DNA of 10,517 nucleotides, taken from positions 1-10,517 of the forward strand of contig PIVW01000180.1 in assembly GCA_003353825.1 (NCBI GenBank), in the 5' to 3' direction. Made by a program: the position numbers and the translations under genes. This document shows positions 1 through 5,993 of this stretch, in pieces (the stretch's first letter is position 1; every line of letters starts with the position of its first letter). Source of the DNA: Chloroflexota bacterium (lineage in GTDB: Bacteria; Chloroflexota; Anaerolineae; J102). The notes beneath the pieces were generated by a model that did no database searches, was not told the origin of the DNA, and saw nothing but the letters and a program-made list of their open reading frames with translations.

Positions 1-14
1 ATAATATCTATCAT

Positions 15-78
15 GAGCAGATTGTCCTTTGTTTTTCAGATTGAATCTGGTTGTAAAAAACAATTATACAATCTGCTC
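15..78. repeat. 11-bp perfect inverted repeat enclosing two small hairpins
   Basis: GAGCAGATTGT (15-25) is the exact reverse complement of ACAATCTGCTC (68-78). The 42-nt interior holds a second palindrome, CAGATT-G-AATCTG (37-49), and TTGT-AAAAA-ACAA (51-63), so a transcript could fold as an outer 11-bp stem with two inner hairpins. The heptamer CAGATTG occurs twice directly (18-24, 37-43) and once inverted (69-75). On the plus strand the stem is followed by a moderately T-rich stretch, so it could end a transcript entering from the left. It could also be a small mobile repeat, but I see no target-site duplication around it. Confidence 0.55.
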
Positions 79-126
79 TGTCTTTCTCATTAGCTCAAAT
101 GTTCGGCGAAGGTATTGAGGATAAGA

Positions 127-153
127 TCACGTTTCACGTCTTCACGTTTCACG
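127..153. repeat. Tandem TCACG array (12-nt direct repeat, period 15)
   Basis: TCACGTTTCACG is present at 127-138 and again at 142-153, separated by TCT. Viewed more finely, the pentamer TCACG occurs four times, at 127, 134, 142 and 149, with spacings of 7, 8 and 7. It lies just beyond the 3' end of the minus-strand amidohydrolase. Next to it is the 8-bp palindrome GGTGCACC (155-162). It has no coding role; a short intergenic repeat family or a protein-binding array are both possible. Confidence 0.5.
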
Positions 154-187
154 AGGTGCACCAACACGAACTCCCAAAGAGCCATTT

Positions 188-1441
188 TTACCTAACACGA
201 GTATCAATTCTAGCCGCAAGTTCCAGGAGCGTGCGAAGTAGCGTGCTAGCGCCATTGACGACATCAGGCGGGTGTGTGTACTCCTGGGGATTATGGCTAA
301 TACCACACTTCGATGGCACAAAAATCAAGGCGCTGGGCACCATACTAGCCAGAACCTGGGTATCGTGCCCGGCGAAACTTATTAGCCTCGTGTGACGTAG
401 TTCGAGTTGTTTGGCCGCAGCCTCCGCCGCTGCTAGCACAAATTCACTTAATGGCGTTGCCGCTACCTGGTCGCTGGCTTCGATAGTCAATTTTAGCCCA
501 TATGTTGCCGCTGATTTATTGGCCACGGCTAATATCGCCTCTTGCATTTCATTCAGTTGCATTTCGCTGGCGTGACGGAACTCTAGCGCGACCTTTGCCA
601 GACCGGGCACGATGTTAAACGCACCTGGCAGTACCTGTATGTGGCCGCAGTTCATCACACCGGGCAAGAAGCGCTCCATTACCAGCGCCCGCGCTTTTTG
701 CACAAAATCAGACGCGCCCAACAATGCGTCGGCACGACAAGACATGGGCATGGTTCCGGCATGATCTGCCTGGCCGTTGAAGGATAGGAAGAACGAACGA
801 ATGCCAACAATTGAGGTAACCACGCCGATGTCGATACCTGATTCCTGCAGGCGCACTCCCTGCTCGATATGCAATTCGACAAACGCTAACAGCGTGCTCG
901 GGTCGCGGCGAGCAGTTGAAAGAGTATTCGTATCCAGCCGCAGCCTCGCTAAACCAGCCCGGCAGGTTTCAGCGTCACAGCGAGGGTTAGACAGGTATTC
1001 GGCTCTGATTTGGCCTGTTAGCGCCCGGCTTCCCAGCATCCCTAACACACTGCCCTCCTCGTCGGTGAAGGAGATGGCTTCGAGATGGATGGGCAGTGCA
1101 AGGTTGGCTTCTTGAATGGAACGTAGGGCTTCCAGCGCGGCCAGCACTCCCAGGGCGCCATCGAAACGGCCCCCATTGGGTACCGTGTCCAGATGCGAGC
1201 CGGTCAGCAGAGTTCGCGCTTCCGAACGCGTCGAGGGCAGGAGAGCCGATAGGTTACCTGCTCCATCTTTGCGAAAGAGCAATCCCGCCTCCCGGACTCG
1301 CTGCCGAAACCACGCGCGCCCGGCAACATCCGCTTCAGACATAGCCAGTCGTGAGACGCCACCATCACCCGTTCGGCCAATCTCCGATAACATATCCAGG
1401 TCCGCCATCAGACGGGTCTCGTTGATTTTAGGTATCGCCAA
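188..1441 (-). CDS. M20-family Zn-dependent amidohydrolase (N-carbamoyl-L-amino acid hydrolase/allantoate amidohydrolase type)
   Basis: This is a cytosolic two-metal hydrolase of the hydantoinase/carbamoylase subfamily, which cleaves N-carbamoyl amino acids, ureido acids or allantoate. The 417 residues match the usual length of about 410. Visible motifs are GSHLDTVPNGGRFDG (81-95), TDEEG (126-130), ELHIEQG (189-195), QADHAGT (224-230), FNIVPG (275-280), EFRH (287-290) and GISHNPQE (380-387). By comparison with yeast beta-alanine synthase, the predicted metal ligands are H83, D94, E129, H191 and H383, with base E128. Q194, H227, N276 and R289 would bind substrate, and R289 would hold its carboxylate, so the catalytic set looks complete. 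The TTG start is chosen because AAGGAG (1446-1451 on the complement) lies just upstream and because family homology begins at once; the in-frame ATG at codon 12 lacks a ribosome site. The exact substrate (carbamoyl amino acid, allantoate or another amide) cannot be read from the sequence. No hydantoinase gene is nearby. Confidence 0.88.
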   Translation of the reverse strand: MAIPKINETRLMADLDMLSEIGRTGDGGVSRLAMSEADVAGRAWFRQRVREAGLLFRKDGAGNLSALLPSTRSEARTLLTGSHLDTVPNGGRFDGALGVLAALEALRSIQEANLALPIHLEAISFTDEEGSVLGMLGSRALTGQIRAEYLSNPRCDAETCRAGLARLRLDTNTLSTARRDPSTLLAFVELHIEQGVRLQESGIDIGVVTSIVGIRSFFLSFNGQADHAGTMPMSCRADALLGASDFVQKARALVMERFLPGVMNCGHIQVLPGAFNIVPGLAKVALEFRHASEMQLNEMQEAILAVANKSAATYGLKLTIEASDQVAATPLSEFVLAAAEAAAKQLELRHTRLISFAGHDTQVLASMVPSALIFVPSKCGISHNPQEYTHPPDVVNGASTLLRTLLELAARIDTRVR

Positions 1442-1506
1442 TTCTCTCCTTCCTCAAGTAAACAGTCCGCCCGGATCTAGAAATACGAAACAGCATGGTG
1501 AGATGT

Positions 1507-1535
1507 AGGATAGCGGCGAGGTGTGTTCATGTCAA
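1507..1535 (-). promoter_or_regulatory. Sigma-70-like promoter for the amidohydrolase
   Basis: Read on the minus strand there is a perfect -35 TTGACA (1530-1535), a 17-bp spacer and a -10 TATCCT (1507-1512, 4 of 6 consensus). Transcription would begin near 1500, giving a leader of roughly 58 nt before the TTG start at 1441. The perfect -35 and ideal spacing support the call; the weak -10 suggests either modest expression or dependence on an activator. Confidence 0.5.
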
Positions 1536-1548
1536 AACGCGTGCAAAT

Positions 1549-1561
1549 AGGCTAATAGCCT
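1549..1561. promoter_or_regulatory. Candidate operator palindrome AGGCTA-A-TAGCCT
   Basis: Two perfect 6-nt arms, AGGCTA and TAGCCT, are separated by one base. The site sits 13 bp upstream of the minus-strand -35 and just upstream of an AT-rich stretch (TATAGAT at 1580-1586) that could be a -10 for the divergent plus-strand gene. A symmetric site in the middle of a divergent promoter region is a typical position for a regulator-binding site. No regulator gene is visible in the window, so the binder is unknown. Confidence 0.35.
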
Positions 1562-1646
1562 TAACTGTGGTATTTTATTTATAGATAGGTCAATGCAATT
1601 TCCGTCGTCAGTTTCTCTCATCAACAGACCGCATTGCCACTGAGAA

Positions 1647-1670
1647 ATGTTTTGCAGTGTTGACAAACAT
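1647..1670. promoter_or_regulatory. Imperfect dyad ATGTTT-N12-AAACAT upstream of the first flavoenzyme
   Basis: ATGTTT (1647-1652) and AAACAT (1665-1670) form an inverted repeat with a 12-nt spacer, 22 bp before the start codon at 1693. A TTGACA hexamer (1660-1665) overlaps the right half, but no credible -10 follows at the right distance. If functional, the dyad could bind a regulator or shape the short leader. The evidence is weak. Confidence 0.2.
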
Positions 1671-1692
1671 CTCTAGCGGCAGGTAAGCAACA

Positions 1693-2874
1693 ATGGATAA
1701 GCCAAAGACGGCCGACATTATCATTATTGGCGGGGGTGTCATCGGCGTGAGTGTCGCCTTTCATCTGGCGCGAATGGGGGCCGGTAAGGTTGTGTTAGTG
1801 GAACGCAAGCAGCTGGCAGGCGGCGCCACGGGCCTGAGCAGCGGCTTGGTGCGCATGCATTATGATAATCCCATCGAGGCTGAATTCGCTTTCAAAAGCT
1901 TTGATACATTTCGATATTTCGACGAGATTATTGGCGGTGACTGCGGTTTTGTCGGCACCGGTTTCGTCCGCATCCCCCATGCCCGGAATCAGGAACGACT
2001 GCGAGCCAACGTAGGTATGCTGCAGAATATCGGTATCGACACATACCTGATCAGTGGCGCCGAATTGGGGGATATAGCCGGCTATTTGCAAACGGATGAT
2101 ATTTCTATAGCCGCCTACGAACCTCAGTCTGGCTACGCCGATCCCTACCTCACGACCGTGGGCATTGCCCAGGCGGCGAAGCGTCATGGTGCACAGATTC
2201 TACAGGGCGTGGAGGTCATCGGCATCGATCTAGAAGCGGGTCGCGTACGCGGAATAGAGACATCAGTCGGGTACATCGCAACTCCTGTCGTCGTCATTGC
2301 AGCCGGTCCCTGGGGATCGTTGGTGGCTGCCATGGCCGGCATCGATGCTCAGGTGACGCCTTTCAAGCACCAGGCGACCCTAATCGAAACCCCATCCCTT
2401 GTTCCCTCGCCTCACCTCACGATCATTGATCGCGTCAATGGCGTGTACCTGCGTCCAGAGACAGGGTATCTCTCTCTGACGGGAGTTTCGGGAGGTGGTC
2501 AAAATACTGAGGTCGCTATCGATGAGTTGGACGGTTTTAGCGAGACGCCCATACCCCAAATCGAGATCAACACCTTGGAGCGCCTCTGTCATCGTCTGCC
2601 CGCAGTGGAGACCAGCGCCGTGCGAAAAGGACATGTCGGTGTCGAAGGTTACACGTCAGACGGGCATGCCCTTTTGGGCCCTGCGAATGGCATCGATGGA
2701 TTCTATATGGCGACCGGTCTCAGTGGACATGGCTTCAAAGAAGCGCCTGCCGTCGGTCAGGCTATGGCTGAGTTGATCTTGAACGGCAAGGCGGAGGTTG
2801 TGGACATCACACCATTGCGACCGACTCGTTTTGCCGAAGGCCAAATCTATGAGGCGCCGAACGCCTATCAATGA
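1693..2874 (+). CDS. FAD-dependent oxidoreductase, DAO family (sarcosine/N-substituted amino acid oxidase-like)
   Basis: This flavoenzyme of the D-amino-acid-oxidase fold (Pfam DAO) would oxidise an amine C-N bond, typically in N-alkyl, D- or cyclic amino acids, to an imine. The dinucleotide-binding motif GGGVIG is at residues 13-18. E37, at the end of strand beta-2 (VLVE), should bind the FAD ribose. GATGLSSGLVR (44-54) matches the glycine/serine loop of sarcosine oxidase beta-like proteins. The C-terminal GFYMATGLSGHGFKEAP block is the second flavin-contact region. The 393 residues are full length for the family. There is no signal peptide, so it is cytosolic. The ATG at 1693 follows AGGTAA with 9-nt spacing from AGG, and strand beta-1 begins within eight residues. 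It is divergent from the amidohydrolase and is followed by a 344-bp gap. Which amine it uses is unknown; it could be a single-subunit oxidase or a subunit of a larger dehydrogenase. Confidence 0.85.
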   Translation: MDKPKTADIIIIGGGVIGVSVAFHLARMGAGKVVLVERKQLAGGATGLSSGLVRMHYDNPIEAEFAFKSFDTFRYFDEIIGGDCGFVGTGFVRIPHARNQERLRANVGMLQNIGIDTYLISGAELGDIAGYLQTDDISIAAYEPQSGYADPYLTTVGIAQAAKRHGAQILQGVEVIGIDLEAGRVRGIETSVGYIATPVVVIAAGPWGSLVAAMAGIDAQVTPFKHQATLIETPSLVPSPHLTIIDRVNGVYLRPETGYLSLTGVSGGGQNTEVAIDELDGFSETPIPQIEINTLERLCHRLPAVETSAVRKGHVGVEGYTSDGHALLGPANGIDGFYMATGLSGHGFKEAPAVGQAMAELILNGKAEVVDITPLRPTRFAEGQIYEAPNAYQ

Positions 2875-3005
2875 AAATCTAGCAATTGTTCCCGGACCGC
2901 GCTGAGATAATCAAGCCCCATTGGGGCAAGTAGCAGATTGCAAGGGCGAGTTCGGTTGCAGACAAAACAGAATAGACCCCAAAATGGGGAATTCTCGCCT
3001 CGGTT

Positions 3006-3039
3006 ACCATGGAGCGGGGTTTACCCGCACCTGAATGGT
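3006..3039 (+). promoter_or_regulatory. Extended hairpin overlapping the putative -35 of the binding-protein promoter
   Basis: ACCAT (3006-3010) pairs with ATGGT (3035-3039), GG (3011-3012) with CC (3030-3031), and GCGGG (3014-3018) with CCCGC (3024-3028). The loop is GTTTA, with one A/A mismatch and a TGA bulge. As DNA, the GCGGG/CCCGC dyad covers the putative -35 and could be an operator. As RNA it could be an end structure for the upstream transcript, although no clear run of T follows. Confidence 0.3.
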
Positions 3040-3047
3040 TATATAAA
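3020..3047 (+). promoter_or_regulatory. Putative promoter for the ABC binding-protein gene
   Basis: The -35 TTTACC (3020-3025, 4 of 6 consensus) and -10 TATAAA (3042-3047, 5 of 6) are separated by 16 bp. Transcription would start near 3054 and give a leader of about 165 nt before the start codon at 3219. It is the most promoter-like sequence in the gap. The -35 sits inside the arms of a GCGGG/CCCGC dyad, a good position for repression. Confidence 0.4.
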
Positions 3048-3057
3048 TCGAGATTTT

Positions 3058-3086
3058 GCAAAGGTATCAGATGCCTAAAGCTTTGC
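3058..3086 (+). promoter_or_regulatory. Leader hairpin before the binding-protein gene
   Basis: GCAAA (3058-3062) pairs with TTTGC (3082-3086), and inside it GGTAT (3063-3067) pairs with ATGCC (3071-3075, one G-U) around a CAG loop, leaving TAAAGC bulged on the 3' side. It would lie at the very 5' end of the predicted transcript and may stabilise it. I do not recognise a known riboswitch class. Confidence 0.3.
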
Positions 3087-3218
3087 TTATGATCGATTTC
3101 CTAAGGACTGAGAATTCGGTAATTTGCGGAACTCGACCGTCATTTCAGGAAGCCGTTCGGCAAGTTATTCTATCCTAAGTCCTACGTTTATTTCTCAACA
3201 CTCACCAGGAGGATATGC

Positions 3219-4883
3219 ATGAAACGCGTTATTTTACTACTGAGTCTTGTTATGCTGATGGCGTTTATCGCAGCCTGCGCACAACCCGCCGCACAACCTG
3301 CCACGGCTCCCGCGGAAGTCGAGGAACCTGCGGTCGTCGAAGAGGAAGCGGTGCCCCAAGAGCCTATCGTATTGCGATATGCTGATAAAGCCGCTGATCT
3401 GGGTACCATGGACCCTCATTTTGCAGCTGCGACCAACGATCGCAATCTTGTCGACATGTTATTCAATGCCCTGATACGCTACGCCCCGGGCGATGGTTCG
3501 ACATTCGAACCAGACCTGGCTGAAGCGCTGCCCGAACCAGAGTTGGTAGACGGCAAACAAATTTGGACCTTCAACTTGAAACAGGGCGTGATGTGCCATC
3601 CCTCCGAAGAAGTGCCCGCCTACGAACTGACGTCCGAAGACGTGGTATTTTCTTTGCAAAAATCGGCAGTAGCGGACACGTCTGCCTATGCGGGTGAATA
3701 TGATGGCATGGCGGTGGAAGCGGTGGACGACTATACGGTTCAGATCACGCTCGATAATCCGATTTCACCAGTGTTGTTCTTCCCCAAGGTAGCCGACTAT
3801 GCCGGGGGCTTCATTGTCTGCAAACAGTCATATGAAGCCAAAGGCGCCGAAACATTTAAAACCGAACCGATTGGCACCGGTCCTTTCATGTTTGATAGCT
3901 ACAGCCCACAGGATAAGGTCGTCCTTGCCGCCAACGATGACTACTTCCGAGGCAGACCAAAACTGGACGCCGTTGAATACCGCTTCATGCCTGAATTGAA
4001 CAGCCGCGAACTAGGCCTCAAATCTGGCGAACTGGATGCAATTAACGGTGCTGCCGAAGGCATATGGGTCGAGCGTATGAACCAGGAAGAGGGTATTAGT
4101 GTCGATGTTTACGGTGTGGGTGAAGTCGCCGTAGTTCACTTCGACATCACGGTAGAGCCATTGGACAATCCTCTGGTGAGACAGGCCATTGCCTATGCCC
4201 TTGATCGCGATGAATTCCTGGCGCTATTCGGTGAACCGGTGGCAGCAAATGTCTACTCCCAGGTGCCGGCTCAATTCCTACCCGGAGGCCTCACCCAAGA
4301 AGAGGTAGCGGAACTAGGGCTGGAATACGCGGTTGATCGGGAAAAAGCCAAGGCGCTGTTGGAAGAGGCAGGCTATGGAGATGGATTCTCGCTCGAAATG
4401 GTTTCATCCGAACGAGAATCATACCTGAAGAACTACCAGAGTATGCAAGCTCAGTTAGCTGAGATTGGCATCGACATCAAGATCAATACGGTAGATCACT
4501 CGAGTATGCATTCGATGATCCGTGACGATGTGAATCCTATTGTGATTTACGTTGCCTGGCGACCCAACGCTGATGTCTACCTCACCCGCTTCTATCACTC
4601 AGACTCCGTCGTCGTCACCGGCGCCAAGCCTGACACCAACTTCTCGCATGTCACAGACCTCGATGACATGATCGTGGCGGCTCGCGTCGAATTGGATGCG
4701 GATAAGCAGATCCAGTTGTGGAAGGATGCGCAGATCAAGATTTTGGAAGACATGATCGCTTACCCGCTGCAGTATCAGAACCAGGTGACTGCACGGCACG
4801 ATTACGTGGACTACGGGCACGTGCTCAAATCAGCTCTCGCTCTCTACCCGCAGATCACAGAGAACACCAGCATCAACAAATAG
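3219..4883 (+). CDS. ABC transporter substrate-binding lipoprotein, family 5 (peptide/opine/nickel type)
   Basis: This extracytoplasmic binding protein delivers a solute to the Opp/Dpp-type permeases that follow. A hydrophobic signal (residues 4-19) ends in the lipobox I17-A18-A19-C20, so C20 should be lipidated and anchor the protein outside the membrane. Residues 21-48 are a Gln/Pro/Ala then Glu/Pro/Val-rich linker, a style common in Chloroflexota. The mature domain matches SBP_bac_5: a DPHF segment near 65-68, an LFNALIRY block near 81-88, a FEPDLAEALPEP motif, TSEDVVFSLQKS (138-149), then GTGPFMF and the VRQAIAYALDRDEF helix. The 554 residues are normal for the family. The ATG at 3219 has a perfect AGGAGG (3207-3212) six bases upstream; an out-of-frame ATG at 3215 is ignored. 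A strong terminator follows, which would keep this gene more abundant than the permeases. The ligand cannot be told; by context it is an amino-acid-derived compound rather than an ordinary peptide. Confidence 0.92.
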   Translation: MKRVILLLSLVMLMAFIAACAQPAAQPATAPAEVEEPAVVEEEAVPQEPIVLRYADKAADLGTMDPHFAAATNDRNLVDMLFNALIRYAPGDGSTFEPDLAEALPEPELVDGKQIWTFNLKQGVMCHPSEEVPAYELTSEDVVFSLQKSAVADTSAYAGEYDGMAVEAVDDYTVQITLDNPISPVLFFPKVADYAGGFIVCKQSYEAKGAETFKTEPIGTGPFMFDSYSPQDKVVLAANDDYFRGRPKLDAVEYRFMPELNSRELGLKSGELDAINGAAEGIWVERMNQEEGISVDVYGVGEVAVVHFDITVEPLDNPLVRQAIAYALDRDEFLALFGEPVAANVYSQVPAQFLPGGLTQEEVAELGLEYAVDREKAKALLEEAGYGDGFSLEMVSSERESYLKNYQSMQAQLAEIGIDIKINTVDHSSMHSMIRDDVNPIVIYVAWRPNADVYLTRFYHSDSVVVTGAKPDTNFSHVTDLDDMIVAARVELDADKQIQLWKDAQIKILEDMIAYPLQYQNQVTARHDYVDYGHVLKSALALYPQITENTSINK

Positions 4884-4898
4884 CAGTCTCTCAGAAAG

Positions 4899-4939
4899 AT
4901 CGGGGGCTCACCCTGTGGGCTCCCGATTGTTCTTGTTTT
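4899..4939 (+). terminator. Strong intrinsic terminator between binding-protein and permease genes
   Basis: ATCGGGGGCTCAC (4899-4911) pairs throughout with GTGGGCTCCCGAT (4915-4927), giving a 13-bp stem (two G-U pairs) around a CCT loop. It is followed by the T-rich run TGTTCTTGTTTT (4928-4939). It begins 15 nt after the stop codon of the binding-protein gene. In this position it probably lets only part of transcription through to the permeases, as is common in ABC importer operons; it may also protect the upstream mRNA. Confidence 0.88.
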
Positions 4940-4962
4940 AGCGACCATCGGGGATAGGTAGT

Positions 4963-4986
4963 CGGTGACACCGTTTTCTGTGCACA
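4963..4986 (+). promoter_or_regulatory. Small dyads before the first permease gene
   Basis: CGGTG-A-CACCG (4963-4973) is followed by TTTT, and then by the perfect 8-bp palindrome TGTGCACA (4979-4986). The first resembles a weak second terminator or pause hairpin after the strong one. The palindrome could be a binding site for control of the permeases. I see no convincing -35/-10 pair in 4940-5046. Confidence 0.22.
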
Positions 4987-5046
4987 ACCGATCCAATCTG
5001 ATCATCGAGCACTACGATAGGAACGACTCATCGGAGCCTAGATTTA

Positions 5047-5985
5047 ATGACAAAATACTTGGTCACAAGGATAGCGTTAGCCATCCCCACATTTTTAGCC
5101 GTCCTGACCTTAGTGTTCTTTGTCGTTCGGATCATTCCCGGTGATCCGGCCACTGCCGCTCTGGGTGACTATGCTTCTCAGGAAGCAGTAGAAGCCTTGC
5201 GAGAGAGAATGGGGTTGAATGATCCGCTCTATGTCCAGTACTTCCAGTTCTTGAGTGATCTTGCTCATGGAGATCTGGGCACGTCGATGATCACCGGCAA
5301 AGAAATCAGCGAACTCATCAGGCAAGTCCTACCTTACACATTGGAATTGACTGGCACTGCCATCTTGATCGGCGCCATGCTGGGCGTCCCTATCGGCGTC
5401 CATACCGCCCGACATGCCAACACATCGACGGACTACATCGGGCGCATCATTTCGCTAGCTGGCCTGTCGGTGCCTGCATTCTACTTAGGCATCCTTATCA
5501 TGCTACTCTTTGCAGTCAAGATCGAAATATTCCCGGCAGTGGGAGGCGGCGATTTAAGCGATTTTTCAGATAATATCATGCATCTGGCGTTGCCAGCCCT
5601 GACGCTGGGGCTGATCATGACGGCGTCGGTGACACGACTGACCCGATCGGCTATGTTGAATGTCCTTCAAGACGATTATGTACGAACCGCTCGCGCCAAA
5701 GGTTTGAAAGAGCGTACGGTCGTGATGCGACACGCCCTGCGCCCGGCGTTGGTGCCTATCGTCTCGATTATTGGCATTTGGGCGGCAAGTCTCGTGGCTG
5801 ATTCAGTCCTCACCGAGACTGTATTTGCTCGTCCCGGTCTTGGCAAAATGCTGGTCGGCTCCATCATGCAACGTGATTACACAGCGTTGCAATCAGTCAT
5901 GGTCATCTATACGTTATTTGTGGTCGGTATTAATCTTATCACAGACATTATCTATACTGTCGTAGATCCTCGTGTAACACACTGA
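5047..5985 (+). CDS. ABC transporter permease, DppB/OppB family
   Basis: This is an inner-membrane subunit forming half of the import channel for the substrate delivered by the upstream lipoprotein. At 312 residues it has six predicted membrane segments, near 8-30, 98-118, 133-156, 178-197, 235-258 and 281-304. The large loop between the first two contains the family signature IIPGDPA (29-35) and the LRERMGLNDPLYVQYFQFL block. The cytoplasmic EAA loop that contacts the ATPase is at 211-238, with the core YVRTARAKGLKERTVVMRHA. The ARPGLGKMLV segment (261-270) and the C-terminal DPRV are typical of DppB. The ATG at 5047 has GGAG (5033-5036) ten bases upstream. Its stop is eight bases before the next permease start, so the two are translationally coupled. 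No ATPase gene follows. Confidence 0.93.
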   Translation: MTKYLVTRIALAIPTFLAVLTLVFFVVRIIPGDPATAALGDYASQEAVEALRERMGLNDPLYVQYFQFLSDLAHGDLGTSMITGKEISELIRQVLPYTLELTGTAILIGAMLGVPIGVHTARHANTSTDYIGRIISLAGLSVPAFYLGILIMLLFAVKIEIFPAVGGGDLSDFSDNIMHLALPALTLGLIMTASVTRLTRSAMLNVLQDDYVRTARAKGLKERTVVMRHALRPALVPIVSIIGIWAASLVADSVLTETVFARPGLGKMLVGSIMQRDYTALQSVMVIYTLFVVGINLITDIIYTVVDPRVTH

Positions 5986-5993
5986 GGTTGTGC

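Larger units (their letters stand above)
2875..3218. other. Gene-free 344-bp intergenic region with hairpins and a promoter
   Basis: No convincing gene is present. The stretch holds two small hairpins with related C4/G4 arms: GCCCCA-T-TGGGGC (2915-2927) and CCCCA-AAA-TGGGG (2977-2989). The second is bracketed by GGCGAG (2945-2950) and CTCGCC (2994-2999). A longer hairpin follows at 3006-3039, then a promoter-like pair, and then a leader of about 165 nt that contains another hairpin (3058-3086). The heptamer TCCTAAG occurs at 3099 and 3173. The only possible reading frame here, about 60 codons on the minus strand, starts with TTG, has no ribosome site and resembles nothing known to me. Confidence 0.6.

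Noticed and set aside
99..395. Plus-strand open frame of 98 codons across the 3' end of the amidohydrolase
   Set aside because: It overlaps the TCACG array and the conserved C-terminus of the real gene, with no ribosome site or recognisable domain.
1116..1508. Plus-strand open frame of 130 codons opposite the amidohydrolase
   Set aside because: It is antisense to well-conserved M20 motifs, is arginine- and serine-rich as shadow frames often are, and crosses the divergent promoter region.
1660..1665. TTGACA hexamer as a -35 for the first flavoenzyme
   Set aside because: At 17 bp downstream the sequence is GTAAGC, which is not a -10, and transcription would start at or inside the ribosome site.
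2915..2927. GCCCCA-T-TGGGGC as an intrinsic terminator for the first flavoenzyme
   Set aside because: The stem is short, the loop would be one base, and an A/G-rich rather than T-rich sequence follows.
2879..3061. Minus-strand 60-codon frame in the gap after the first flavoenzyme
   Set aside because: It starts with TTG without a ribosome site, runs through three hairpins, and shows no recognisable motif.
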